Positions 1-8,636 of a stretch of DNA of 64,000 bases are shown here, one piece after another; positions within the stretch are counted from its first letter, which is position 1; each line of letters opens with the position of its first letter. The position numbers were made by a program, and so were the translations under genes. The notes beneath the pieces are model-generated. The model did no database searches. It was not told where the DNA came from and saw only the letters and a list, made by a program, of their open reading frames with translations. The DNA is from SBBG01 sp033717875 (GTDB taxonomy: Bacteria; Pseudomonadota; Gammaproteobacteria; Ga0077554; Ga007554): the NCBI GenBank assembly GCA_033717875.1, contig JADDKJ010000003.1, positions 41,726-105,725 of the forward strand. Direction: 5' to 3'.

Positions 1-1
1 C

Positions 2-400
2 AAATACGGCATCGTCGACGTCACCCCCTGGTGCGACAGGCTTGCCAGAGTCGATGCCATCGTCGAAAAACCCAGACCCGACGTTGCCCCGTCCACCCTC
101 GCCGTCGTCGGGCGCTACATACTAAGTCCGCGGATTTTCGATCTTCTGGAAACCCAGACCGTCGGCGCCGGTGGAGAAATCCAGCTCACCGACGCCATCG
201 CCCGGCTACTGAAGGATTCGCTGGTGCTCGCCTACCGCTTTCAGGGCAAACGTTACGACTGCGGCAGCAAGCTCGGCTATCTCGAAGCCACGGTGCAATA
301 CGCATTGAAACATCCCGAGTTGGGTCAGGAATTCAAAAAATACCTGTGCTCTCTCGAAGGCGATCTCGCGGAACGGAGTGCGCGCCATCGCGCGGCATGA
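2..400 (+). CDS. galU: UTP--glucose-1-phosphate uridylyltransferase (C-terminal part)
   Basis: This is the last 132 codons of a gene that begins left of the window. GalU makes UDP-glucose from UTP and glucose-1-phosphate in the cytoplasm, supplying activated sugar for exopolysaccharide and lipopolysaccharide. Visible family motifs are VEKP, VVGRYILSP, GEIQLTDAI and GKRYDCGSKLGYLEA near the C-terminus; the last two line the sugar-nucleotide site in the family. The reading frame is intact to a TGA stop. The exosortase gene follows closely, so galU probably heads or belongs to the exopolysaccharide operon. The related CDP-glucose and dTDP-glucose enzymes are less likely because the C-terminal motif is GalU-like. 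Confidence 0.9.
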   Translation, partial: KYGIVDVTPWCDRLARVDAIVEKPRPDVAPSTLAVVGRYILSPRIFDLLETQTVGAGGEIQLTDAIARLLKDSLVLAYRFQGKRYDCGSKLGYLEATVQYALKHPELGQEFKKYLCSLEGDLAERSARHRAA

Positions 401-437
401 CCGGGGAATGTATCAACGAGGCGCTCGCGCAGCAATC

Positions 438-1358
438 ATGTCCCGAGTCTCCCCTATAAACCGCATTGACTTGATTCCCTGGCGCGCTATCGCGCCGTGG
501 TCGATCTTGCTTGCGGGTCTTTGTGTACTTTATGTGCCAAGTTTCGTCGATCTTTTCGTGGGGCTCTGGAGCACAGACCGGCATGCCCACGGCCCGATCG
601 TCCTGGCCGTTGCGCTATGGTTTTTCTATTTCAAGGCGCGATTGATCGCACAGAAAGACGTGCCCATCATGCCAGCGCCGGCCATCGGCTGGCCTGTTTT
701 GATATGCGGGTTGGCGCTGTTCGTTATTGGGCGTTCCCAGTCGTTTCTTGTTTTTGAGATAGGATCCTTAATCCTCGTGCTGCTCGGCATCGTCCTGATT
801 TTTTTCGGGCGAAAGATAGCAAAGTGTCTCTGGTTCGCCTTTTTCTTCATGCTCTTCATGATCCCGTTACCTGGCTCCCTGGTCGACGCTATCACCCAGC
901 CGATGAAAATCGTGGTTTCTTATGCGTCCGAGCACGCCCTTTTCTGGTTGGGGTATCCCGTCGCCCGCTCTGGCGTCGTTATTTCCATCGGCCAATATCA
1001 GTTACTGGTGGCGGACGCCTGTGCGGGTCTCAATTCCCTGTTCACGCTGGAGGCGCTCGGTTTGCTCTATATGAATGTGATGCGGCACGAGTCGGCTTTC
1101 CGTAATGTTTTACTCGCCCTACTGATTGTTCCGATTTCATTTGTCGCGAACATCACCCGAGTGATAGTGCTCAGCCTCGTCACTTATCACTTTGGCGATG
1201 AAGCTGGTCAGGGTTTTCTGCACGGTTTTTCAGGCATGGTGCTGTTCATCACCGCGCTGCTCCTGATTATCGGTGTCGATTCCCTGCTCAGGGCCGCTTC
1301 CATGGCATGGGCAAAAAAGCGCCAGCAGATCGGCGTCAGAGTGGATCAAGAGAAATAG
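438..1358 (+). CDS. xrtB: Exosortase B
   Basis: A polytopic inner-membrane transpeptidase-like protein of about 306 residues. Exosortases are thought to cleave and re-anchor C-terminal sorting signals and sit in exopolysaccharide loci. The three family catalytic positions are visible: Cys195 in ADACAGLNSLF, Arg241 in ANITRV and His262 in GFLHGFSGM. The HAHGPIV segment near the N-terminus and YHFGDEAGQGFLHGF favour the XrtB subgroup over XrtA. I chose the ATG at 438; in-frame GTG 378 and ATG 408 would overlap galU and add a poorly hydrophobic leader. The next gene is the matching EpsI partner, 4 bp downstream. No sorting-signal target protein was recognised in the window. Confidence 0.88.
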   Translation: MSRVSPINRIDLIPWRAIAPWSILLAGLCVLYVPSFVDLFVGLWSTDRHAHGPIVLAVALWFFYFKARLIAQKDVPIMPAPAIGWPVLICGLALFVIGRSQSFLVFEIGSLILVLLGIVLIFFGRKIAKCLWFAFFFMLFMIPLPGSLVDAITQPMKIVVSYASEHALFWLGYPVARSGVVISIGQYQLLVADACAGLNSLFTLEALGLLYMNVMRHESAFRNVLLALLIVPISFVANITRVIVLSLVTYHFGDEAGQGFLHGFSGMVLFITALLLIIGVDSLLRAASMAWAKKRQQIGVRVDQEK

Positions 1359-1362
1359 CAAC

Positions 1363-2073
1363 ATGATCAAGCTGCCCAGAATGTCGCTGCGTGTCAGTCT
1401 CCTGATTTGTGTATTGTCGATTTTCGCTGCCATCGGTGCGGTAGTGGCGACACCACGGCTAACCGAGGTGGAAAATCCTCCAAACCTGGAAGAAACGGTT
1501 CCGCGCCAATTCGGCGACTGGAAAGAAAGACCGAGCCCGTATGCGCAGGTGAGCCTTGCGACTGGAAATGAAGAAAACCTCGATCGGCCGTATGACCAGA
1601 CCGTGATGCGCACCTATGTGAACAGTAAAGGGCAGATGGTGATGCTTGCGCTCGCATGGGGACGCAAGCAACGGCAGGAAGTCAAGGTGCACAGACCTGA
1701 TCTATGCTATGTCGCCCAAGGCTACGATGTGCAAAGTCTCAAGACCGTCACTTTCGCCAATATCATGGGTGCCAGTGGTCCGGTCACCGGCAAACGCATG
1801 GTGGCGACCAGCCGCCGCGGTGGCGAGGTCGTCAGCTATTGGATGCGCATTGGCAGTCTTTACAGCGAGGACGCCGTTAACACCCGTCTTCACATCCTCA
1901 AAGAAGGCCTTGCTGGTCGGATTCCTGACGGTATTCTTGTACGCGCATCGCAAATTATTTCCGAAGGAGCAACGCCCGCCGAGATAGAACTGGTTCACCA
2001 AAGGCAGGAACTCTTTCTGGCAGAGCTTGTTCAGGCGACACCCCGGAGTTCGCGCAGCTTGCTGGCGAGGTAA
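1363..2073 (+). CDS. epsI: Exosortase-associated protein EpsI
   Basis: A 236-residue protein with an N-terminal membrane anchor (about residues 8-30) followed by a periplasmic EpsI domain. The family hallmark is present: His110 and Cys115 in VHRPDLCYVAQGY. In many genomes this domain is fused to the exosortase or encoded next to it; its exact role in polysaccharide export or modification is unknown. The start is the ATG just after the xrtB stop; upstream in-frame Met codons lie inside xrtB. The close spacing indicates one transcript with xrtB. The product probably acts in the periplasm beside the exosortase. Confidence 0.85.
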   Translation: MIKLPRMSLRVSLLICVLSIFAAIGAVVATPRLTEVENPPNLEETVPRQFGDWKERPSPYAQVSLATGNEENLDRPYDQTVMRTYVNSKGQMVMLALAWGRKQRQEVKVHRPDLCYVAQGYDVQSLKTVTFANIMGASGPVTGKRMVATSRRGGEVVSYWMRIGSLYSEDAVNTRLHILKEGLAGRIPDGILVRASQIISEGATPAEIELVHQRQELFLAELVQATPRSSRSLLAR

Positions 2074-2173
2074 TCATGTGAATTACGTCATTGCCAGTAC
2101 CACCCGGCTGTACTTCAGAATCGGAACGCCGGCCAAATACAGCGAAAGCCTCTCCACGAAGGTGGGTTTTCTC

Positions 2174-3400
2174 ATGCGCGTGGCATCTCGACTTGCGGTC
2201 TTCTGGTTAGCGGTGATTTTTCCGTGGGTTTTTCATGGCGGTATAGCGGTGGCTGCGGAGAAGCCTTTTGTGGTAGGGCTTGCCGGCTCGATCAATGACA
2301 GCCCCGCCGCTATTGCCGCCGCGAAGTGGGCTGGCGCGCGTTCCGTCAGGTTGGATGCGCCGTGGGCACAGATCGAGCGTGCCCCGAATAAATACGCCAT
2401 ACCACCATGGCTCGATGCGATGCTCGATGCGATGGAGCGCAACGGGATTGAGCCCTTGCTTATCCTTGATTATGGCAACCCCATCTATAATGTCGCAAAG
2501 CCGACCCGCCCGGATGAAATCGCTGCTTTCTCACGCTATGCGGAGTGGCTGGTTGGACGTTTGCGAGGTCGGGTCAAAATGTACCAGCTATGGAACGAGT
2601 GGAATGCCGACACTGGCCGGACTCCTCGCGGCACTGCGGATGATTACGTTCAGCTTGCCCGTTATGTATATCCACGCCTCAAGAGCATCGCACCAGAAAT
2701 TACCATCCTTGGGGGCAGTATATCTAATACGGGACTTCGAGACGGTTGGATAGATCGCTATTTTGCGTTAGGTGGACACACGTATGCGGATGGTATAGGA
2801 ATTCATCCCTACCCTTGGTACCAACGTGGCGACTTTACCCCGGAAGATGTGCTGAGGTTGGTCGACAGTATAGCCGCGAAAGGTCGTAATGCCAATGCGG
2901 GGCGGGACATCGCTATATATATCACTGAAACAGGCTGGTCCACTCAGAAAGGTAAGTTTGGGACAGATCCTGAAATGGTAGCCGCATACATTGTTAGATT
3001 TTACTTGCTTGCATCGGCGCGCAAATTCGTGAAGGGTATTTGGTGGTATTGCATCCGTAATCAGGGTTCAGAGACCGAGTACACGGAACACAATTTTGGA
3101 ATTTTTGATCAAAAACTTGTGCCGAAGCCAGCAGCGAATGGGCTTCGGGAGGTAAGTAAGTTATTGCCAGCTTCTGGCGACAGACCAGAGCAATTACGAT
3201 GGTCACAAGGTTTTGCCGTCCGGCTTTCACCAGAAACAGGGGGGGCAAAGAGAATAGTTGCTTGGCAAGATAATAATAAATTGTTTAGCCTGAATGGCCG
3301 ACGTACCACCCTATATGATGGAATACCGCTAATAGCGAGCATTTCAAATCAGAAAGCTGGATTTCCTATCCTTTTGGATGCTTTGCCGGAGGATAGATGA
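2174..3400 (+). CDS. Secreted glycoside hydrolase, clan GH-A (GH39/GH5-like)
   Basis: A 408-residue protein starting at an ATG preceded by AAGGTGGG, with a classical signal peptide ending near AVA-AEKP (residues 1-28). The fold is a predicted TIM barrel. The acid/base Glu142 lies in QLWNEWN and the nucleophile Glu252 in YITETGWS, the paired glutamates expected of clan GH-A enzymes; HPYPWY near residue 211 is also typical of the group. The C-terminal 90 residues look like a beta domain. It lies between epsI and a polymerase-like gene and overlaps the latter by ATGA, so it probably trims or releases the polysaccharide made by this locus. Substrate cannot be read from sequence. A longer in-frame start at 2027 would overlap epsI and is rejected. 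Confidence 0.8.
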   Translation: MRVASRLAVFWLAVIFPWVFHGGIAVAAEKPFVVGLAGSINDSPAAIAAAKWAGARSVRLDAPWAQIERAPNKYAIPPWLDAMLDAMERNGIEPLLILDYGNPIYNVAKPTRPDEIAAFSRYAEWLVGRLRGRVKMYQLWNEWNADTGRTPRGTADDYVQLARYVYPRLKSIAPEITILGGSISNTGLRDGWIDRYFALGGHTYADGIGIHPYPWYQRGDFTPEDVLRLVDSIAAKGRNANAGRDIAIYITETGWSTQKGKFGTDPEMVAAYIVRFYLLASARKFVKGIWWYCIRNQGSETEYTEHNFGIFDQKLVPKPAANGLREVSKLLPASGDRPEQLRWSQGFAVRLSPETGGAKRIVAWQDNNKLFSLNGRRTTLYDGIPLIASISNQKAGFPILLDALPEDR

Positions 3401-4770
3401 TCGAAACTTTCTATTGGATTCTGATGCTCTTCGGTGCATTAGTGATGGCGATGGTAGTTGTCGGTGCTCTTTTTATTCCTCCACGTTTCTGGGCTGCACT
3501 GAGTGGGGTCACGTCAACGCTTCAGATTCATACTGTGTCAGTTATTGGAGTCTACCCTTCCGTCTCTCTTCTAGGGGCTATAGGCACAGCAAGGGCATCG
3601 ACCATGCTGGGTGGTTTGGCTCCCTATCTATGGGCACACGCATTTTTGGTGCTCATTCTGGCAAGGATCGTTAGCATTGCTTGGTCACCTGAGCCAATCT
3701 TAGGGTTTAGACACCTTATTTACGAAGTGCCAGTGGTTCTTGTTTGCGCAGCTATCGCTTCTGCGGTTGCCAGTGGTTCGAAACTGCCAAAAAGGGTCAT
3801 ATTCGTCACACTGATGCTGGCTTCTATCAACGCGATTCTGGTGATATTGTTCAGGTTCAGTCCTGAGATAGAATTCTCATTTTTGCGCTCCGCCATGGCC
3901 AGTTTTTTTATTTCCGGGAATGTGCTGGAAGTTCTTTATACGTCTGGAGTCAACAATGTGATTGATCCGACTAAGGCGGGTGGTTTTTTCGTTAATGGAA
4001 ATATATCAGCAGTCTTTCTTGGTGTTTCTGCTGTGAGTTCTTGGTATTTTGGTAAGGGGTTTGGTTCAAGAGCCTTGAAGTGGAATGCAATGTTGTGCTG
4101 GCTTGCTGTTTTCTTTACAGGATCGAAAGCGGGAATTATAGCTGCGCTTTTTGTGCCTGCCACCATTATTGCGATAGATTGGTTCTTTGAAGGGCGAATG
4201 GTGTTGTGGAAGCTTGTTTTAGCGATATTCGCTGGGGTAGGCGGAGTTATAGCGTTGTTTTTTGTATACGATATGTTGGTGGAAAGTAATTTTTATCACG
4301 CGTCTAATGAAACATTCAGTACACGAGCGATTATCTGGTCATTTGCTGCAAAATCATTTTTGAATAGTCCATTTCTTGGTCTGGGTTTTGGCGGTTGGGA
4401 AAAGGCTTTTTCCGGCTATGCGTTTACACAAGGGTTTCGAACGGCGTTGCCTCCTCACAACGCTGTCCTTATCTTATGGAGTCAAAGCGGCTTGCTTGCG
4501 GCTTTGGCGGGGATAGTCTTTGCTCTTGGTTTGCTAGGTTGGTCAGCGCGAATCATTATCAAAGGAACTGACAGAGAGCGTTTATTCGCAAAGGGCGTGT
4601 TTGGTGCTTTGCTTTGGATCTTCTTTCAGGCCCAAGGAGAGAATCTTGGTTTTATCGGTGAACCGCATATAACACCCCTAATTGGAATTTTAGTCGGATA
4701 TTTGTTGGGGTTTACTCGCCCATTTGATTGGGTCAAAGGATCTAAGTTAGGGAAAGGGCCTGTTTCATGA
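3397..4770 (+). CDS. O-antigen ligase/polymerase-like membrane protein
   Basis: A 457-residue protein with about ten or more hydrophobic segments and a large periplasmic loop before LGLGFGGWE and PPHNAVLILWSQSGL. That pattern (a G-x-G-F-x-x-W box, then P-H-N within a loop near the C-terminus) is typical of the Wzy_C/WaaL family, which joins polysaccharide repeat units or transfers glycans at the periplasmic face. Start and stop codons overlap both neighbours (ATGA), showing tight translational coupling. The gene is AT-richer than the flanks, as is common for Wzy genes and often a sign of transfer. Wzy polymerase is the likeliest role beside a Wzx-like flippase, but a ligase cannot be excluded. 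Confidence 0.75.
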   Translation: MIETFYWILMLFGALVMAMVVVGALFIPPRFWAALSGVTSTLQIHTVSVIGVYPSVSLLGAIGTARASTMLGGLAPYLWAHAFLVLILARIVSIAWSPEPILGFRHLIYEVPVVLVCAAIASAVASGSKLPKRVIFVTLMLASINAILVILFRFSPEIEFSFLRSAMASFFISGNVLEVLYTSGVNNVIDPTKAGGFFVNGNISAVFLGVSAVSSWYFGKGFGSRALKWNAMLCWLAVFFTGSKAGIIAALFVPATIIAIDWFFEGRMVLWKLVLAIFAGVGGVIALFFVYDMLVESNFYHASNETFSTRAIIWSFAAKSFLNSPFLGLGFGGWEKAFSGYAFTQGFRTALPPHNAVLILWSQSGLLAALAGIVFALGLLGWSARIIIKGTDRERLFAKGVFGALLWIFFQAQGENLGFIGEPHITPLIGILVGYLLGFTRPFDWVKGSKLGKGPVS

Positions 4771-5885
4771 AGGTTGGTATTTTTAGGCTTCAACTCTTTA
4801 AAGCTTCCGAAACTTTCATCGCTGCTCAAGCCAGGCATCTTCCTTCAATGAACCCAATTCTTGTTGGTAGACGGTTGTTTGGTTCGCCTGCGAAGGATGT
4901 ACGGTTCTGTGTTCCTGACCACATGGGTTACGTTGATTTAGCGAAATTTTATGCTACGGGTTCGCCCACGTGCTTTATGCGCGCACTAAGCATGGAAAAA
5001 ATCGCGCTCGTACATGCCCATTTCAGCGTCGATGGCTTGTATGCGCTTCCGCTCGCTCGCCGCTTGAAAGTACCCTTAGTTACAACGCTTCACGGCTTTG
5101 ATGTGACGACGAAGCGTACTGATTTTCTACGTTCCGGTCGGCCTGCGCTGGTTCGATATGCCTTGTTACAGGACGACTTGAAGCAAGAAGGAAATTTATT
5201 CATTTGCGTCTCCGAATTTATCCGGAGAAAAGCGATAGAAGTCGGCTTCCCGGAAGATCGCCTAGTCACACATTATATCGGAATTGACCCGGAACAATTC
5301 TCGGAAAACGCGCATGCCGATGCGAGCTCGCTGGTGGTGCTGCACGTCGCACGCCTCGTTGAAACGAAAGGTACAGCCTATCTTATCGATGCCTTCAAGC
5401 GGATTGCGGAAAAACATGCGCGAGCAACCTTGGTTATAGTCGGCGAGGGACCGTTGCGCACTTCGCTGGAAGATCAGGCAATGCGGCTTGGGTTGGCAGG
5501 GCGCATCCGCTTCCTGGGCGCGCAATCGCACGCGGAAGTGAGGAGATTGATGGCCGAAGCCAGCGTATTTGCTTTGCCCAGTGTGACCGCAACGAACGGT
5601 GGTCAGGAGGGTCTCGGCCTGGTGTTGCTGGAGGCGGCGGCGAGCGGGGTGCCGGTTGTCGGTACGCGGCATGGGGGAATCCCGGAAGCGATGCTGAATG
5701 AGAGGAATGGTTTCCTGGTGAAAGAGCGCGATATAGAAGAACTCGCGGCGGCGCTTGATCAGTTGCTTATGGATCCCGGTTTGCGGCGGCGCTTTGGGGC
5801 AGAGGGCATCGCTTTGGTGCATGAGCGGTTTGATATCCGCAAGCAATCTCATTTGCTTGAAAACCATTACCGGAGTGTATTGTGA
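4767..5885 (+). CDS. Glycosyltransferase, family 4
   Basis: A 372-residue GT-B fold enzyme. The N-terminal domain contains HAHFSVDG and TTLHGFDV, a common acceptor-side pattern. The C-terminal domain has LHVARLVETKGT, VIVGEGPLRTSLE and the donor-binding stretch GLGLVLLEAAASGVPVVGT, with the E-x7-E region of retaining GT4 enzymes. It overlaps the polymerase-like gene by ATGA. It probably adds a sugar to the lipid-linked repeat unit at the cytoplasmic face. The donor sugar is not predictable. Confidence 0.85.
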   Translation: MKVGIFRLQLFKASETFIAAQARHLPSMNPILVGRRLFGSPAKDVRFCVPDHMGYVDLAKFYATGSPTCFMRALSMEKIALVHAHFSVDGLYALPLARRLKVPLVTTLHGFDVTTKRTDFLRSGRPALVRYALLQDDLKQEGNLFICVSEFIRRKAIEVGFPEDRLVTHYIGIDPEQFSENAHADASSLVVLHVARLVETKGTAYLIDAFKRIAEKHARATLVIVGEGPLRTSLEDQAMRLGLAGRIRFLGAQSHAEVRRLMAEASVFALPSVTATNGGQEGLGLVLLEAAASGVPVVGTRHGGIPEAMLNERNGFLVKERDIEELAAALDQLLMDPGLRRRFGAEGIALVHERFDIRKQSHLLENHYRSVL

Positions 5886-5922
5886 CCGTCTCCGGCGTTG
5901 ATGCTGGCGGAATTTATTGATC

Positions 5923-7398
5923 ATGCTGTCGCTCGTTCGCATTCTGATGCTGGGGGGCATCGTTGGCAAGGTTATCGGTGTTCTTCGTGAACTCGTGTTT
6001 GCGTGGTTGTATGGCACCGGCGCGGTCTCGGCCGCTTATCGTATGGCTCAAGCCGCTTTTTTGATGCCGCTCCACGGTTTTGTCTCGGAAACAGTAAACA
6101 GTGCGTTCACTCCAGCCTTTGCCAATCATCGGGGGAGCAATCCTGAAAGGGCTCAGGCGCTTTTTTCGGGGCTCCACGCGATATTGCTTTGTATTTCCGT
6201 AGTTGTGGCGGTGCTCATCATGGTGTTCGCACCTTGGTGGATCAAACTCTTGGCGCCTGGCTTTGACCCGCGAACCGCCGAATTGTCGATTCTGATGTTG
6301 AGGGTGATGGCTGTGGCGATGCCGGCGTATGTGCTCTCAGGGCTCTATGCGGCAACTCGAATGGCGCAAGGTTACGGTGCGATGTCGGCCTGGCGTGCGA
6401 CGGCGCAGAGTATCGGACTCCTTGCTGGTTCGATTATCGCCTGGGTATTGGATGTGCCTGTCCTGATCGCCGTTGGATTTCTCGGAGCGTATATCGTCAT
6501 GCTGGTGTGGGGCACCCTATCCATTCGGCGAAGCGGATTGACACTGTTCCCCGCTATCGGGGAATGGCGAGCGTGCCTTGATCCTTTGCATGGGGTATGG
6601 CGCATTTTCAAGATTCTTGTCTGGGTGCCTATCGTCTTGTTGCTCTACTCCATCATTGAGCGGCGTGTCGCTTCCGTTGTCAGCCCGGATGCCGTGGCGG
6701 CACTGGATTATTCCCGATTCGTTACAGACACAATGGTGATCCTGATCGCCAGTCCTTTCGCCATGGCTGGTTTGTCGGCCATGGTGACAATGGGTGTGGA
6801 GGATTATCGTAGAACGGCTATAAAATCAATGCGGATCATGCTGTTGATAGGCATGCCGATGAGCGCGCTATTTTTCGTGCATGCGGAAGCGATTATTCGA
6901 ATCCTTTTCGCGCGAGGCGCTTTCGATGAAGATTCGGTTCAAGTGACGAGCGCGATTTTTGGTCCTATGTCCCTGGGGATTTGGGGTACTCTGGTGGGGT
7001 ATGCGGGCGCCAGATTCCTCTCCGCCCGGGGACAAAATTCGCAAGTTCTTAAGATTACGGTAATTGGCGTTATCGGCGGCCTTTTGGTGAACCTCTTTGG
7101 TGTTCAGTTGTTTGGCGTAAGCGTCCTTGGTGTCGCGGCGCTGGTCAACGGAATGATTATTGGCGGGCTGGGTATATGGGCAACCGGCGTCTGGGCCGGC
7201 GTCCGAAAGGATTGTCTGCTTTTTGGCGCGGCTTCCGGAATTTATATTTTTTTATGGTTCCAGTCTGGTTTGAATGATCATGCCGGATTGCTTATGACCA
7301 CCGTCGTGGCCACGGTGTTCTGGAGCCTGGTGCTGTTATTTCCGCGGAACAGGGAACTGGTCTCCAATATAATTGTTCTTCTGCGTAAGAAGATATAA
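5923..7398 (+). CDS. MurJ/Wzx-type lipid-linked oligosaccharide flippase
   Basis: A 491-residue polytopic membrane protein, about 14 hydrophobic segments, of the MOP superfamily and closest in style to MurJ. Visible motifs are GKVIGVLRELVFAWLYG at the N-terminus and FARGAFDEDSVQ near residue 330, the conserved RGAF box of MurJ. It has no housekeeping murJ context; it sits between glycosyltransferase genes, so it most likely flips the exopolysaccharide precursor rather than lipid II. The ATG at 5923 is preferred over the TTG two codons upstream. The gap to the previous gene is 37 bp. Confidence 0.8.
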   Translation: MLSLVRILMLGGIVGKVIGVLRELVFAWLYGTGAVSAAYRMAQAAFLMPLHGFVSETVNSAFTPAFANHRGSNPERAQALFSGLHAILLCISVVVAVLIMVFAPWWIKLLAPGFDPRTAELSILMLRVMAVAMPAYVLSGLYAATRMAQGYGAMSAWRATAQSIGLLAGSIIAWVLDVPVLIAVGFLGAYIVMLVWGTLSIRRSGLTLFPAIGEWRACLDPLHGVWRIFKILVWVPIVLLLYSIIERRVASVVSPDAVAALDYSRFVTDTMVILIASPFAMAGLSAMVTMGVEDYRRTAIKSMRIMLLIGMPMSALFFVHAEAIIRILFARGAFDEDSVQVTSAIFGPMSLGIWGTLVGYAGARFLSARGQNSQVLKITVIGVIGGLLVNLFGVQLFGVSVLGVAALVNGMIIGGLGIWATGVWAGVRKDCLLFGAASGIYIFLWFQSGLNDHAGLLMTTVVATVFWSLVLLFPRNRELVSNIIVLLRKKI

Positions 7399-7409
7399 GT
7401 AAAGAATCA

Positions 7410-8636
7410 ATGCAAGTACCATTTCCCTTGAACTATTCAAAAGACGTCATTCTTGTATCGACAGCGGATTGGGACAATCCCTTTTGGACCAACAAGCAGC
7501 ATGTCGCATGCGAGCTTGCTCGTCGCGGCTACCGGGTGTTGTATATAGATTCTCTTGGGTTGCGCAGACCCTCCGCGACAGCGCAGGATCTTGGACGAAT
7601 CAAGCACCGCCTCAAGAAAGCTTTTCGTGCACCTCAGAGGGTGCGGGACCGCCTTTGGGTTTGGTCGCCTCTTGTTATCCCGTTTCAGAAATTCAGTCTT
7701 ATACGATCGCTTAACCGGGTGCTATTGGGGGCAGGATTACGTTTCTGGATGTGGAGGCTTGGATTTGCGCCGGATATCTTCTGGACGTACAACCCGATGA
7801 CTCTTCAGTTCTTCAATAATGATGGTTTCGGTTGCACGGTTTACCATTGCGTGGATGAAATCAAGACGCAACCTGGCATGCCTGTTGAGCAGATCGAGGC
7901 CGCCGAGAGCGAACTTGTGCGTCGCGCGGATGTGTGTTTTGTCACCGCGGAACATTTGCTGGAGAGTCGAAAGATTTTGAATGGAAATACCCATTATTTT
8001 TCCAACGTGGCGGATTTTTCGCATTTCGCAAAAGCCCGGGACGAGGCAATCGAAGTGCCGCGAGATTTTGCGGTCTTGCCCAGGCCGGTTATCGGGTTCG
8101 TAGGCGCGATCAGCGGATACAAGGTGGATTTTCCCCTGCTCAAGACGATGGCGGAGAGGCACCCGGATTGGAGCATCGTTCTTGTCGGGAAAGTGGGCGA
8201 GGGTGACCCCTGGACGGATGTTTCAAGCCTTCAGGCGCTTTCCAACGTGCGCTTTATGGGTCCACGAGACTACCATGATTTGCCTGCGTGCTTGAAAGCT
8301 TTTGATGTGGCGATTCTTCCGTGCATGCTTAATGATTACACGAAATCGATGTTCCCGATGAAGTTCTTCGAGTATCTCGCCGCGGGCCGGCCAGTGGTCG
8401 CAACTGCGCTTCATGCCCTGCGGGCACACGCGAATGTGGCCTATCTCGCACAGAATACCGACGATTTTATTTCAGGCGTCGAGGCTGCCTTGCGAAGCGA
8501 GTCCGCGCCACTGGAAATGCGGCTAGAGGTGGCGCGGGAGCAGACCTACGAGTGCCGGACCGAGCGAATGTTGCGGCTTCTTCCTCAACCCTATGGGATT
8601 ATCTCGGCGATAGAAAGCGCAAGGGCAGAGACATGA
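7410..8636 (+). CDS. Glycosyltransferase, GT-B fold (TuaH-like)
   Basis: A 408-residue protein with an atypical N-terminal domain (STADWDNPFWTNKQH, RGYRVLYIDSLGLR) and a recognisable GT-B donor domain: IGFVGAISGYKVDFPLL, VLVGKVGEGDP, and MFPMKFFEYLAAGRPVVAT. This pattern resembles the teichuronic-acid TuaH and related GT1/GT4 enzymes. It starts 11 bp after the flippase and ends in an ATGA overlap with the next transferase, so it belongs to the same operon. It likely adds one sugar of the repeat unit. Confidence 0.78.
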   Translation: MQVPFPLNYSKDVILVSTADWDNPFWTNKQHVACELARRGYRVLYIDSLGLRRPSATAQDLGRIKHRLKKAFRAPQRVRDRLWVWSPLVIPFQKFSLIRSLNRVLLGAGLRFWMWRLGFAPDIFWTYNPMTLQFFNNDGFGCTVYHCVDEIKTQPGMPVEQIEAAESELVRRADVCFVTAEHLLESRKILNGNTHYFSNVADFSHFAKARDEAIEVPRDFAVLPRPVIGFVGAISGYKVDFPLLKTMAERHPDWSIVLVGKVGEGDPWTDVSSLQALSNVRFMGPRDYHDLPACLKAFDVAILPCMLNDYTKSMFPMKFFEYLAAGRPVVATALHALRAHANVAYLAQNTDDFISGVEAALRSESAPLEMRLEVAREQTYECRTERMLRLLPQPYGIISAIESARAET

